Positions 46,977-58,902 of a stretch of DNA of 64,000 bases are shown here, one piece after another. The position numbers and the translations under genes are program-made. Origin of the DNA: Aplectana chamaeleonis (Eukaryota > Nematoda > Chromadorea > Rhabditida > Cosmocercidae). Numbering within the stretch: position 1 is the stretch's first letter; each line of letters opens with the position of its first letter. The notes beneath the pieces were generated by a model. That model was not told where the DNA came from. It ran no database searches and was given only the letters and a program-made list of their open reading frames with translations. The stretch is taken from NCBI GenBank assembly GCA_029168955.1, contig JAPDOI010000172.1, positions 682,001 to 746,000 on the forward strand, given 5' to 3'.

Positions 46977-49622
46977 CTATACTTTTACATTTTCAGATTT
47001 TTTTCGAATATTCGACTTTTCGAATAATTCTTAATTTTGAAGTTTTCGAATATTTGACTTTTCGAATTATTCGGAATTTTTAACTATTCGAATATTCGAC
47101 TTTTCGAATAATTCGTGATTTGAGCTTTTCGAATATTCGACTTTTCGAATAATTCGGAATTTTGAACTTTTCGAATATTCGATTTTCCGAATGATTCGGG
47201 ATTTTGAACTTTTTGAATATTCGACTTTTCGAATAAAAAGTCGACTTTTCCAATCGACTGTCGAATAATTTTTCGAATTTTTCCATTCGACTTCTCGAGT
47301 AAGTCACTACTTTCGAGAAAAAGGCTGCATCACTTCAGCTAAGGTATTCTATCTTATTTTTGGGATTGAACTAAACTGTCGAATAGGGAAGCGAACAAAC
47401 TATTCAAGAAACGGTTGGCTATGCAGTGCGTTTCATTTTTATGAACACCTCAGTTTTAACGATACCGCTTTCCGGCGTAACGCTTCGCAGTTTTCACTGC
47501 CACTAGCGTATTCAGAGTGTTGGAAAACCTGTATATCTATGGTTCTGGAATCTCATCTTTCTGAGAACCTTCCTTATAATGCTTCATATGACTTTTGACC
47601 ATTCCATTGTTTATGAACATTCTGACTGAACACCGACCTAAACACTTCCCCTTATTTGTCGAACTACACGTTGAGGTCAGAATTGATTAATACTTCTTTT
47701 GACAATATTGCTTGCTTTTCTCTCCTGTCCAAGGTGAAAAAAAGCTTAGATCCGGACCCCCTAACACCGAACGAAGCAACCATCGCAACCCTTCCAGTAG
47801 TTGAAATCTTTGCTTGTTTCTGACTACATGAGAAATAGCAACGCCTAGAATGAAAATTCGATCGAATGAGGCGCCGGGAATTCTTCCGAAAGAGATAAAC
47901 GGTGAATCTGGAGGCATTTACCGAGCACAACGGTCGGTGGCATTAGCTGGGCCGAGGCCGCAGGACGGCTGTTGTATATGATATATATCGAGCATTCTTT
48001 TTCTGCAAAGCGGCGTTCTGTGTCGTTTTTTTTTATTTAGCAACAAATGGTCAACAAATTGAGCAACAAATGGTCGAGTGTCGTCGGTTTAATTACCCAA
48101 GTTTGAGGTACATGACCCCGCTTGGCCGCCGGAGGCCCCGCTCAACAGCTAGCGCCCTCGTTGATGCTAGGCGCAGTGGCCGCGTTGCGATTTGGCAAGC
48201 CGGCCGCGTTGCGCACCGGTGCGTGTGTATTTTTATGGAAAATTTTTCACTCAGAAAGGCTTCTCGACCGGGCTCGAAGCAGCTACTCACCCACTACAGT
48301 CTTTACCGCGAGAGGCCACTACCGCGGACAAGAAAATTTCGGATTTTCGGCTCCACGGCCGCTATCTCGTTGGCGACGCCGGCTCTTCAGCGGGGCGTGG
48401 AGCGGGTTTTTGTATGAGACAGCTCCTACTGGCTCAGACAAAAAGGAGCTCGACGCCCACTCCGATCTGCCCGTTTTTCCAGAGACACGCGATAGGCATG
48501 TGCTCGCCCTCCTGACACGAGAGCATCCCTATCGCGGGGCTAAAGGCGGGATGGCGCCTATCACGGGCAAAGCGTGAACCCAAAAGAGGGTCGACGCCCA
48601 AGACTCTAATTTCCTAAGAAAACATACGCTGCGCTTCTGAGCCAGGACTCAGACGACTGCAGTGCCGTCGGTTAGTTACCCAAGTTTGAGGTGCTTGGCC
48701 CGCCTGTCCATTGAAAGCCCCGCTCAACCGCTGCCGGCACCAGTTGTTTCTCGGAGCACTAGCAGCGTTGCGCGTTGGCGTGCCGGCCGCGTCGCAAGTC
48801 GGTGTGCTAGCTACGTTGAGCACCGGTGCTTGTGTATATTTTTGGAAAAAATAAATTCAGAGGGGCTTGTCGCCCGGGTACGAAGCAACTGCTCGCTCAC
48901 TGCAGCCACTACCACGGCCGTGTAGGCCACTACCGCGGGCAACAAAACTACGGATTTTGGGCTCCACGGCCACTATCCCGTTGGGGACGCCGACTCTTCA
49001 GCGGGGCGTGAAGAGGGTTTTTGTCTGAGGGATTCGCCGCGTGCGACGGCTGTCAGGGCTATGCGCGATTGAGTGCTGCGCTGGGCGCGACGGGCTGTAC
49101 CAGTTCCTACACCGCCTCATCGTCGCCGCGACGCAAGTATGCACTAGGCCTTAAGGTGAGGACTATGAAAGATCCCTAACGAGTCGCGTGCCACATTAGT
49201 GAGTCATCATTGATAGTTTTGCTCTACCTTGATTTCCAAACACATCTACGACTTGCGTCAATGTACTTCTTTGGCGCGCAACTTGCTCGTGGGTCAATGA
49301 AATGTTCTGGAGAAACAATTTTTTCGAAAATGCCGACTATCGCATTCATTCGAATGTTGTCGTAGATTTTCGAATATTCGACTTATCGATTAATTCGGGA
49401 TTTTAAACTTTTCGAATTTTCGACTCTTCGAATAATTCGGGATTTTGAACTTTTCGAATATTCGAGTTTTCGAATAATTCGGGGTTTTGAACTTTTCGAA
49501 TATTCGACTTATCGAATAATTCGGGATTTTGAACTTTTCGAATATTCGACTTATCGAATAATTCGAAGTCGACTTTTTCAGTCGAATGATTTTTCGAATC
49601 ATTTGATTTGGTCAAAGTATAG
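46977..49622 (+). mobile_element. Element E1: TTCGAA-repeat element, 2.65 kb
   Basis: Ends CTATACTTTTACATTTTCAG and ..GGTCAAAGTATAG give a 9-bp inverted terminus CTATACTTT. Direct 6-bp repeats TGGCTA flank it at 46971-46976 and 49623-49628. Behind each end lie several 42-bp units of the type tcgaatattcgacttttcg, aataattcgggattttgaac (46990-47235; 49370-49560). The centre has two ~340-bp GC-rich diverged tandem repeats (48084-48420 and 48666-49030). No transposase is recognisable, so it is probably non-autonomous. Superfamily unknown; the 6-bp duplication does not fit the commonest groups. Confidence 0.8.
48084..49030 (+). repeat. Two-copy GC-rich internal repeat of E1
   Basis: Both units run gtcggtt.a.ttacccaagtttgaggt, ..ccccgctcaac, ..caccggtgc.tgtgtat, ..gctccacggcc.ctatc.cgttgg and end ttcagcggggcgtg.ag.gggtttttgt. 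E3 has the same pair inverted (60410-60755 and 61015-61345); single copies are elsewhere. Confidence 0.75.
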
Positions 49623-50271
49623 TGGCTACTATACTTTTACATTTTCAGATTTTTTTCGAATATTCGACTTTTCCGAATAATTCCGGGATTTTCAACATTT
49701 CGAATATTCGATTTTTCAGAATAAATCGTGATTTTGAACTTTTCGAATATTCGGCTTTTCGAATAATTCCGGGATTTTGAACTTTTCGAATATTCGACTT
49801 TTCGAATAATTCGGGATTTTTGAACTTTCGAATATTCGACTTTTCGAATAATTCGGGATTTTGAACTTTTCGAATATTCGATTTTTCGAATAATTCGGGA
49901 TTTTGAACTTTTCGACTATTCGACTTTTCGAATAAAAAGTCGACTTTTTCAATCGACTGTCGAATAATTTTTTGGAATTTTCCATTCGAGTTTTGGAGTA
50001 ATACAAAAAAATGTCATCGCCACTATTTTTCAGAGAAAAGCCATATTGCTTCAGCTAGCATTATCTATCTTTTTTTTGGATTGAACCAAACTGTCGAATA
50101 GGGAAGCAAACAAATACTCACGAGACGGTTGTCAATGTCTGAAAAATATACGAATTATGTAGATAACTGCTTCTCATTATTTAATTCCGATAGGAAGTGA
50201 GTACAAAACAATAACTCGGGCGTCGGTTCCACAACTAGACTAATAAAACCCACCGCCGCTGCCGTCTTAGT

Positions 50272-50507
50272 GGCCGAATAGACTCCCGCCTCTGAAAGGC
50301 GCTGCAGCATGCAATGGAATAGAGTTGATCATGCGGCACCGTACGATCGATTCCCCTCCTTTAAATGCTGCCGCGTATTTCCACGGCGGGAGTCTATTCG
50401 GCGCGTGACGCGCTGGAAGCGCGGCGGACTATTAAAGTTCTCCGCGCGCCGTGCCGCGCATCTAGCGCCGCCATAGCAGCACCGCCCGAACCGCCATGGC
50501 GGTTCGG
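50272..50507. repeat. GC-rich inverted repeats inside E2
   Basis: gccgaatagactcccgcc (50272) and ggcgggagtctattcggc (50385) are inverted; a perfect 22-bp palindrome CCGAACCGCCATGGCGGTTCGG-type sequence lies at 50486-50507. Likely a degraded hairpin element. Confidence 0.55.
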
Positions 50508-51604
50508 CCATATCAATCAATTTTCCCTTCTCAGTTCAGGTACAATCTAACATCAAGAATTGCGAGACTATCCTACGGTGCCGTATACGCTAGTACAAGC
50601 GAGAAATTTCTGTGTATGTCACAGTTAACGCCCAACTTTAACCCCCACCGCCCTGCCGATGCCGCCGGAGATTTCAGTTGTTTCTCGCGCGTCCCGTGCG
50701 TGCTGCGCGGTGAAAACTTTCATAGTCCACCGCTCGTGCAACGCTTAGGCCTAGTGCATACTTCGTCACGGGGTCGCCGCGACAGAGTCCTCAACGACGT
50801 GAACGGTCATCGGCCGGTCGCCTTGCAAATGGAGTTGACGCAATATTTCGTCCACTACCAAATGCACATTATATTCTTGACAAAGATCTTCTATCAATAA
50901 TAGGGTCTAATGTTCTGTAATCTAAGAGCGGTTCATTTGTGGATGCTTAACACGGAGCTGGACTTTGCTTTCGTCCTGCCCCCTTTTTAAGTGATTACGC
51001 TGTGTGTGAGGTGATTTTGTTCAATTTTAGATTCGACTGAAATCGTGGCGCGCGCGAAGCGCGCACTTAGATTTGGCTTTGATTCCTTACCGCGCGCAAC
51101 CCGCACAGAGAGTCCACCCACTCACACTGAAGTTAGGAAAATGAGAAGTATACCATTGAAACCGCCCTACAAAGTTAGGTATGTTAGCAATTTTTCATCC
51201 CGATAGACCCCCCCATCCAAACTAAAAATGTGACCCCCTAACGTGGGCGTCAAGTCCAACGCGGTCGCCGAAGCCTTCGGAGCGGCTCTTGTCAGCTCCG
51301 GCGGCTTCGGGTCCGTGTTGGATCTGACTGAGCAGAAGACGTCTCAATCCTTCTGGCGCGTGATTTGACTTTGAATATTTATATTGCGCTTGCCAAATCT
51401 TTTTTTCTACAATTTCACATTATTTAAAGATTTCGATAATCGCTAAATCCAATGAGAGAATTTTTCACAACGATTCATGACTTTGTTCACCGCAAATTCT
51501 ATCCTCAACATTTTCACAACATTTCGAGAAACCGTTGATCACTGTATTCATTTAAAGGACTTCACAATATTTCAATGATTTCTTTGATCGCCAAATCTAA
51601 TTTA

Positions 51605-52228
51605 CGATTCTATCCAAAAGGCGTCTTCCAAGCGAAAGAGGTTTGGTGCGCGCCAGAAACGTTCCAACAAAAAGGGAACAATAGGAAAGTGTAGTGAGAA
51701 GAGTGTACAAAAAGTGAACAATATTTTCTCCAAGCGATATTCTCGGTCGACTCTTCTATACAGCGAAAACAGACCGTTGCGGTATTCTACTCGGAAGTAC
51801 TTTGTAGTTCCAAAAATAATTCCGATCATGCGAGAACCGGTAAAAATATGCATGAATTTGTATCTGATAGTTTTAATTCATTGAAAGAGATGATGTCAAA
51901 CTGGCCAGAGCAGACGGTTAGCTCCACCTCTTGGGAAAAATGAAACAATTGAAATACATTATAAAGCAAGAGTATTCCCCTATAATCTCGTGAACGAATA
52001 AAAGTCCTTTTTTTGAAAACCATTATGTTCTTCCTCGTAAAATACCCCAACGGTTTGTTTTCGCTGTATAGAAGAGTCGACCGAGAATATCGCTTGGAGA
52101 AAATATGGTTCACATTTTGTACACTCTCCTCACTTCACTTTTCTATTGTTCCCTCTTTGTTGGAACGTTTCTGGCGCGCACCAAACCTCTTTCGCTTGGA
52201 AGACCCTTTTTGGATAGAATTGTTCACT
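51605..52228. mobile_element. 624-bp fold-back element with ~200-bp arms
   Basis: Arm 51605-51805 (tatccaaaa..gtcttccaagcgaaagagg.. to ..ccgttgcggtattctac) and arm 52035-52228 are inverted copies with about 90% identity by eye. The ~230-bp spacer has no coding sequence. Confidence 0.8.
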
Positions 52229-52709
52229 TTTTCCGAATATTGAGCAGTAATATCCCTCAAAAATATGCAACACTTATCAACCTTTTTGGACTGATACGAT
52301 AATCAGTAAGCAATCAACAGACGATTATAAGTTGCTATCGGCACAAAATTCTCACCGTAAAGAAAATTCATGACAACCAATTGATCAAGAGTAGGGTATA
52401 GAAGAAATTGAGAGCGGTGTGTTTTCATTCTCACACCGTCTTTCTCTGGAGGTGAGCGGCTGAAGCTGAACAGACTAGGGATTAGGGAAACAGCCTCACC
52501 GGTTATAAAGATATCACGATATCTGGGCCTAAACATGGAAAACTCTGGCAAAAATTTTGCTACACTTCCGTGAGAATTGTGTGCCGATGGCTTATTATCA
52601 ACTTGTGCAATCAACTTGTGAAGCACACAACAAATGAAGCGCAACTCTCATTTCGCGGCAACACGCACATATTACATGAACCGCTCTGCACTTTCCACAA
52701 CGTCTTGAA

Positions 52710-52831
52710 GACGTCATTTTGAAGCTCAAGCACTTTTCAGGACGTCCCGATGACGTCATCAGAAGCCAAGCTTTTTCTTGATGACGTCATCAGAAGCCCG
52801 AGGCTTCTTTCACGACGTCCCTATGACGTCA
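52710..52831. promoter_or_regulatory. Cluster of CRE-like TGACGTCA palindromes
   Basis: TGACGTCA occurs at 52751-52758, 52782-52789 and 52824-52831, with further GACGTC cores at 52710, 52741 and 52814. The spacing of the full sites is 31 and 42 bp. Two sites share the longer context gatgacgtcatcagaagcc, so tandem duplication explains part of the pattern. The octamer is the CREB/ATF binding site; activity here is untested. Confidence 0.5.
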
Positions 52832-52939
52832 TCTGAATCCCGATTGACCTAGAAATCGATTACTGACCAGCCTACATACCTCCTACCAACTTACCTGCCT
52901 GCCCAATTGATTGCCTGCTATCATTGGCAGTGGCTACTC

Positions 52940-53222
52940 CTGACTCAGAAGTTTCAACCCTAGTTACATGTTTTTCTTAGTAACATACATTGAAGGGCAC
53001 AACTAACTTACTTAAAGGCAATGTACACGATAAATTGTTGATGTTCAGTTTCTTACAGATTATAATAGGTCAAGAGCTTGCTGTGACAGCAGCGTCAGGG
53101 AAAACTGCAGAAAAAGACGAGAAGGCGCTTTTTTTAACCCTTGCTCTTTGCCGGCTGTTTGCGTGCCCTTCAATGTATGTATGTTACTGAGGAAAACATG
53201 TAACTAGGGTTGAAACTTCTGA
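52940..53222. mobile_element. ~283-bp fold-back element
   Basis: Arms 52940-53000 and 53163-53222 (agaagtttcaaccctagttac, ..catacattgaagggca) are inverted copies. Between them is a P-B-like left end (TTAA at 53012 plus AGGCAATGTACACGATAAA), apparently without its right end. Confidence 0.65.
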
Positions 53223-54429
53223 GGAGTTCCATTAGCAGTGAATGGAAAGCGTGACGGCCTACGGCCCACGGCACACACCATGAATTTTTCTTAAGCTTTA
53301 GGGCTCACAACTTTGTTATTTGTGAACCGATTTGGCCCAAATTTTGACAGTTGGTGTGTTTTCGCCCCATTCACGTATACCCGGAAGGGAATCTGCAAGA
53401 AATTTGTTTGAATGGTTTTATAAACTACTTTATAAAATTGTAAAGGATCACAAGGCCTAGGCAAAACCAAACCTCTCCAGCCGCTTCGCGACTGGAGCGG
53501 TACAATTTCACCACATTTGAAAAAATTTATCGACCGCCAAATCCATCGAAATTAATTTCACAACATTTTTTATGAATACCGAATCTTTGACCTTTTCCGC
53601 GGAGCCTAACCCTTTTAAAATTCTATCTATGCAGAGTTCCAAGGCACTGATCACTTATAAGATACTTCTTTCAATATGAGATAGTCATGTAAGGTGGCTG
53701 AGTGGCGTTTTATACACCGAAAAAATTTGCCATCCATGAAAAATCTCGAGCCGATGGTGACTTACATAGTGATCAACACGCAAAAAGACTCATTCTGTGC
53801 AATGTTGCATCACCATAAATCCAGAACATTTACCTACCGATGAAGTTATTCGTTTCGGCGTGGCCTTCCCCAACCTTTTAAAAATCGTCCAAGAAATCTC
53901 ATATTTGGGTTGACCGCCCAAATTAACCCTGGCAGCAGTCCCGAGCGAAAAGTTTCAACCGAATTTAAAAAAGTGGAATAGCGCCAGTTTTTGTGAAATT
54001 CAATGCCATTTTTTCCATTTTCGTGATTTTCATTCTCCAAATGGAGCGTCTCTCTCTCTATGAATATCAATGCGAACATCATTTGGAGAAGGAATAGTGC
54101 ATTGCATAAAAAATCATGAAAAAAAGAAATTTTGAAATGATCGAAATCATGAAGAAATCCATGGTAGTATTCAGGAAAATGAAAACCTTCGAGTAGAAGA
54201 TGGTCGTTACATAAAAATATCTGAAATGAACATATTAGTGCCTCCCAGGCCGGATTTCTGTCACTTGCGTCGCGATGTCGTAGAGCAGTGCACGACGACG
54301 TGACACACCATCCAGCTGGCGCTAAACAGCGCGCACGTTGTGAAAAGTGTAGATTGTCCGCGACACAGCCACGACACCGTCGCGTATAGCAGCTCCCACT
54401 AGATTCGTCGCGCGCGACGACTGTCAGTG

Positions 54430-55085
54430 CTACTCAGAAAAATGAAAACAACTTACTTGTAACATAAAAGGCCGAAAACAAGTTACTTGTTACATATCTG
54501 GGCCGATGTAAATTACTTGCGACCTATCTCAGGTCATTTAAGTTACATGTAACATATCGGCGGGATACTGCGTGTGGTACGCTTCCGATATGTTACATGT
54601 AACTTAAATGACTTGAGCTGAGTCGCAAGTAACTTACATCAGCTTAGATGTGTTAAAAGTAACTTGTTTTCGGTTTCTGAGAGTATACTGCGTCCGGTGC
54701 GCCTCCGATATGTCACATGTAACTTAAATGGCACAGTATAAGTCGCAAGTAACTTAAATCGGGCAAAAGATATTTCCAAAATTGATTTACGACGCACTGG
54801 CGTTGAGGTACTTGACCCAAACACCAGCAGGGAAGGCCCTGCACAGAATTTTTTTTGCGTAGTGTGTGGTCTGGGGCGCGCACTTTGCGTCGCGTGTCGT
54901 CTGCATTACGTCATGTCCACCCATAGTGAAAATTCAAATGCAAGTTACATGTAACATAAGTGTAACTTACATGTAATTTAAATTTAAGTTACATGTAATA
55001 TAAATGTATGTTACATGTAATATAAATGTAAGCTACTTGAGACATTCAAGTAAGTTACATTTATATTACAAGTAACTTGTTTTGA
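54430..55085. repeat. Palindromic TTACATGTAA / AAGTTACTTG repeat tract
   Basis: Two blocks (54440-54780 and 54935-55085) consist of variants of taagttacatgtaacatat and acttgcgac. Many units are self-complementary, so arms pair both within and between units. Confidence 0.7.
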
Positions 55086-56129
55086 TTTTTCTGGTAGGCG
55101 CGATTGAGTGCTGCGCTGGGCGCGGCGGTATGTATCAGTCCTACACCGCACCACCGTCGTTGCGACGCAAGTATGCACTAGGCCTTACGGTAAGGACTGA
55201 AAGATTCCTTAGTCGCTTGCCACATGAGTGAGTCATCATTGATAATTTCGCTCTGCCTTGATTTCAAAAAAACACCTACGATTTGCGACAGTGTGCATCC
55301 TTGGCGCGCGAACTGCTCTTGGGTCCATGGAATGTTCTTGAAAAAAAATTATTCGGTAAATTCGACTATCGAATTCATTCGAATGTTTTCATAGATTTTC
55401 GAATATTCGATTTTTCGAATAATTCGGGATTTTAAACTTTTCGAATATTCGGTTTTTCGAATGATTCGGGATTTTGAACATTTCGAATATTCGACTTTGC
55501 GAATAATTCGGAATTTTGAAGTTTTCGAATATTCGAGTTTTCGAATAATTCGAGATTTTGAACATTTCGAATATTCGACTTCTCGAATAATTCGGGAATT
55601 CGCCTTTTTCGAATATTCGACTTTTCGAATAACTCGAAGTCGACTTTTTCAGTCGAATGACTTTTCGAGTCATTCGATTCGGTCAAAGTATAGTGGCTAC
55701 CGTGTCGCCTTGTTTAACGCTCATTCAGCAATGCCATTCTTCATTCGGATCATAATCAGTCATCAAAATTAAGTTCTTTCTTAAGTAAAATACTTAGGAG
55801 AGTTGCCATCTGTACTCAGTGCTGTTCAAGTTATCATGTGCTTTCTTCCTCGCCTTGTCAGCAAGTAAAAATGCTTGATGGAGTTGCCGTTCGACACACA
55901 TGACATCCAATCCTTATAGAATCACTTTCGACTTGAAAATCCTCTCTGAAAGTGATGCGAGAAAAAGCCCGTTTCCCGGTTTTCGTTTTCCGTCCTCCGG
56001 TCGCCTTTGTGTTCCGTTTTCCATTCATCGTTTTCCGGCAGTTTACAGGAGAATATGCAAAAATCTGAAAAAGTAATAAGCTAGTGACAACTCGCTGTAG
56101 AATCAATTGGCGTCTACTCAGGTTGGAAA

Positions 56130-57753
56130 TTTTTGACAGAATTTTAGTGAAAAACGACAAATTTTTAGTAAAATCCCGTTAAATTTTAGCACGATCGGGC
56201 AGATTTTTTCTCGAAATTTTCGGATAGACCTCCAGAATTTTCTCGTTTTTGACTAAAATTAGCTTTTATTTTACTGGTTTTTCTGACCTAAATCTACTGG
56301 TGCTTTACTGGTAAATTCCACTAAAATTTATTGACATTTTTCTCGTTTTTCAGCAAAATTAACCCATTTCACCTACCGAAATCTGCTGGTGTTTTTTGGT
56401 CTGTTTCACTCATCATTGCTGATATTTTACGAGCTTTTCACCAAAACTCATCCATTCCACAAAATTTTCCTCCCTCGCGTTCTACTCGTTCTCTGGCGCA
56501 CCCGGGTGTTGAAACAATAACACAGAGCATTACGCACACATTTTGTTTCACTCAAATTAAAACAGTTTATCCTCAACAGTTTTATACCAACACAGAACAC
56601 CCTATAACAGCTCATGAAATTGACAGATGAGCACGCGCAAAAATGAGAACTAAGAACAGCATCCTACAATTCACCGGTACCGAACTATGCATGTAGTTTT
56701 ATATGATGGCGTAGTCAAACAGACCTAAAGGAGCGAGCTGGCATTACCAGGAAAAAACCAAAACAAGGAAGCTGAAATCAACCATTGGCCTAACCTAAAC
56801 AGACCTAATCGGAAAACCCCGGATTCAGCACCTCGGAAAATTTTAGGCATAGTGGGTGGCTGTTTTTACGTGAAAAACAGTTCCACCTTGGGTTGGCTGT
56901 TCAGGGCAGGCAGAGATCGGAAAAAGAAAGAGACATGATACGGAGAAAATCTCGTCATCCTGCTTGTTTACAACTCATAGCTTGGGATTCGAAGAGGAAC
57001 TCCAGAAGCTGATACTGGGTTAGCAGTTCAAAAATGGAATATGTGGAGCACAGCCAATCAGCTCCAGAATCGAATAGCTTTTCCTTGTAGAGAAATCTTG
57101 CGCAAGATTTCTTATGTGAAGTTTGCCGAAAAATTTTCATAGGCATTCAAGGAATAAAGGAGGCTAGCGAAAAGTGACGAAGACAATTATCAGGAGCGAA
57201 AACGATGATGAAAATCTCTCAACGCAGCCGGTCGAACCCACTGATAAGAGCAAATGAAGATTACCAGTGATGAAGTGCTGATATGATTCCAGCGAAAATA
57301 CGGCCAAGAATGATTCAGTGATGCTTCAAAAAAACAGGTAAGAATCGCCGTAGGAGTTGATTCTTGATTCTGTCTTATTCCCTCCGCCCTATAATACCTG
57401 TTTTTTAAGCGATGAATCAAAACTGCCGCCCACGAGAAGGAGAAAGACTGGGAAAGGACCAGAAAGATTAAAAAATAGCTAAGGGATCCATATGGACAGC
57501 ATTTGAGATTTTTGAGGTTCCGCTAAATTGAGTTTTCAACTCTAAAATTGAATAGTAGCTCACCGAATTTTGGGAGGGATCCAATGTGTGCAGAATGAGG
57601 GTAGAGACGGCGAGAAAGTGTGGGAGGAAAAGAGGTGCAGCATACGCGCGCATACGCACGCGATCAACAACAGTAAACTTTGCCCCGAAATAGAGGATAA
57701 CTAATGCGCGTGCAAATTTGAAGTGTGCGCGCAAGTGCTCAAGGTGGTGCGGT
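56130..57753. other. No gene recognised
   Basis: 56130-56480 is AT-rich with loosely repeated ttttctcgttttt..c.aaaatta and ctggtaaattccactaaaatt phrases. 57640-57740 is rich in gcgcgca/gtgcgcgc motifs, continuing at 58903-59270 on the other side of the RTE copy. Confidence 0.4.
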
Positions 57754-58870
57754 CACTCACTCACTCACCCACTCATCCCGTTAGCTGGCGGCTGGCGGAG
57801 CAGGATGACCTCTCAACCAGTACACTGCTGTAGGTGCCATAGGAGCTCTTGTGGCCTGAACGATACCCTTCCATTCAGTACGGTTCGCAGCAATTAATCT
57901 AGCATTAAGGACACTGCACCGTTGGGACTTCAGATCCGCCTCGACTTGCTTCAACCACGTCTTTTTCGGGGCTGCTCTCTCAACCTTCCGCAGTGCAGGG
58001 CGCTCTCCCCATACCAATCTGCGCGGAAGTCGGTTTCTTTCCATTCTGCATACGTGTCCGAACCATCGCAGCCTTCTCGTTCGAATTTGTTCTTCGATCG
58101 TGGGCTGATGGTCGCAAGTATCTCGGATAACGTCGTTCCGTATTCGATCTCTTAAAGTTATCCCGAGGATTTGCCGCAAACACCGCGTTTGGAAGACCTC
58201 CAGCCTGCTGTGATCCGACTTCAGCAACGTCCACGACTCTGACCCGTACAGTAGGATTGGCACTATGAGCGCGCGAAACATCCGGATCTTTGTCTTGATT
58301 GACACATTACCCTTCTTCCATAAACACCAGCCCAGCGAAGCGAAAGCAGCCGACGCCTGCCCGATCCTGCACAGTATCTCCGATGTAGCCACTACCTTTC
58401 GCTCTTGCACCACCGATCCGAGGTACTTGAACTCCTTGACTTGCTGAAGCTCAGCTCCCTCGAAGAACACAGAAGCACGTGAACCGTCCGACGTCATGAC
58501 TTTAGACTTCTCCTTATTAATCCACAGCCCATACGATTCCGCGATTTGTGCCATATCATTCAACAAAAGCGTGGCTTCCATGTCAGTATCGGTGAACACT
58601 GCGCTGTCGTCCGCAAACATCAAATCCGTGACAAAATCGTTATCGCCAAATTGGACCCCTCTTCTATTTTCGAAGGTCTTTCTCATAATAGCATCGACCA
58701 CGGTATTAAAGAGGAGCGGCGAAATCACATCTCCCTGCCGGACGCCTGCATCGACCCTGAATTCTTCGGATAGCTTGTTTCCGACGCGGACACAGCTAGT
58801 CGAGCCTCTATAAATTTCCTGCAGAAGCTTCACCATTTTTTCCGCACACTTGAATGGTGTACCGCACCAC
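57754..58870 (-). pseudogene. 5'-truncated RTE-type LINE with 14-bp target duplication
   Basis: An open minus-strand frame to the TAG/TAA at 57781 encodes the second half of an RT: KMVKLLQEIYRG, GVRQGDVISPLLFNTVVDAI (motif B), LMFADDSAVFTDT (motif C), LGSVVQE, LYGSESWTLLK and RWFGHVCRM. It ends in a short GAGT-repeat tail (57754-57779), typical of RTE 3' ends. caaggtggtgcggt at 57740-57753 and 58871-58884 is the target duplication. The frame is intact for over 340 element codons, so this insertion is young, but the endonuclease and RT motif A are missing. The first ~38 codons of the open frame (to 58986) are flanking DNA, not LINE. Confidence 0.85.
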
Positions 58871-58902
58871 CAAGGTGGTGCGGTACACCATTCAAGTGTG
58901 CG
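58843..58902. repeat. Perfect 29-bp inverted repeat at the LINE 5' junction
   Basis: 58843-58871 is the exact reverse complement of 58874-58902, with a 2-nt spacer. The right arm is target DNA beginning with the target duplication (ggtggtgcggtacacc..); the left arm is an added inverted copy between target and LINE. Confidence 0.9.

Larger units (their letters stand above)
49629..55693 (+). mobile_element. Element E2: 6.07-kb relative of E1, head to tail with it
   Basis: It begins right after the TGGCTA shared with E1 and ends at ..GGTCAAAGTATAG before a third TGGCTA (55694-55699). The first ~500 bp (to about 50130) and last ~600 bp (from about 55095) match E1; the 5-kb centre does not and lacks the GC-rich pair. 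The centre contains fold-back elements, CRE-like palindromes and TTACATGTAA repeats, but no transposase that I can recognise. Confidence 0.75.

Noticed and set aside
47664..47930. Overlapping open frames of 75-90 codons in E1, mirrored in E3 at 61495-61747
   Set aside because: They are conserved only because E1 and E3 are copies. No protein motif, start context or splice structure supports coding, and frames break differently in the two copies.
48122..48577. A 151-codon frame in the GC-rich core of E1
   Set aside because: The core lacks stops in several frames because of its GC content; the two internal repeats do not keep a common frame.
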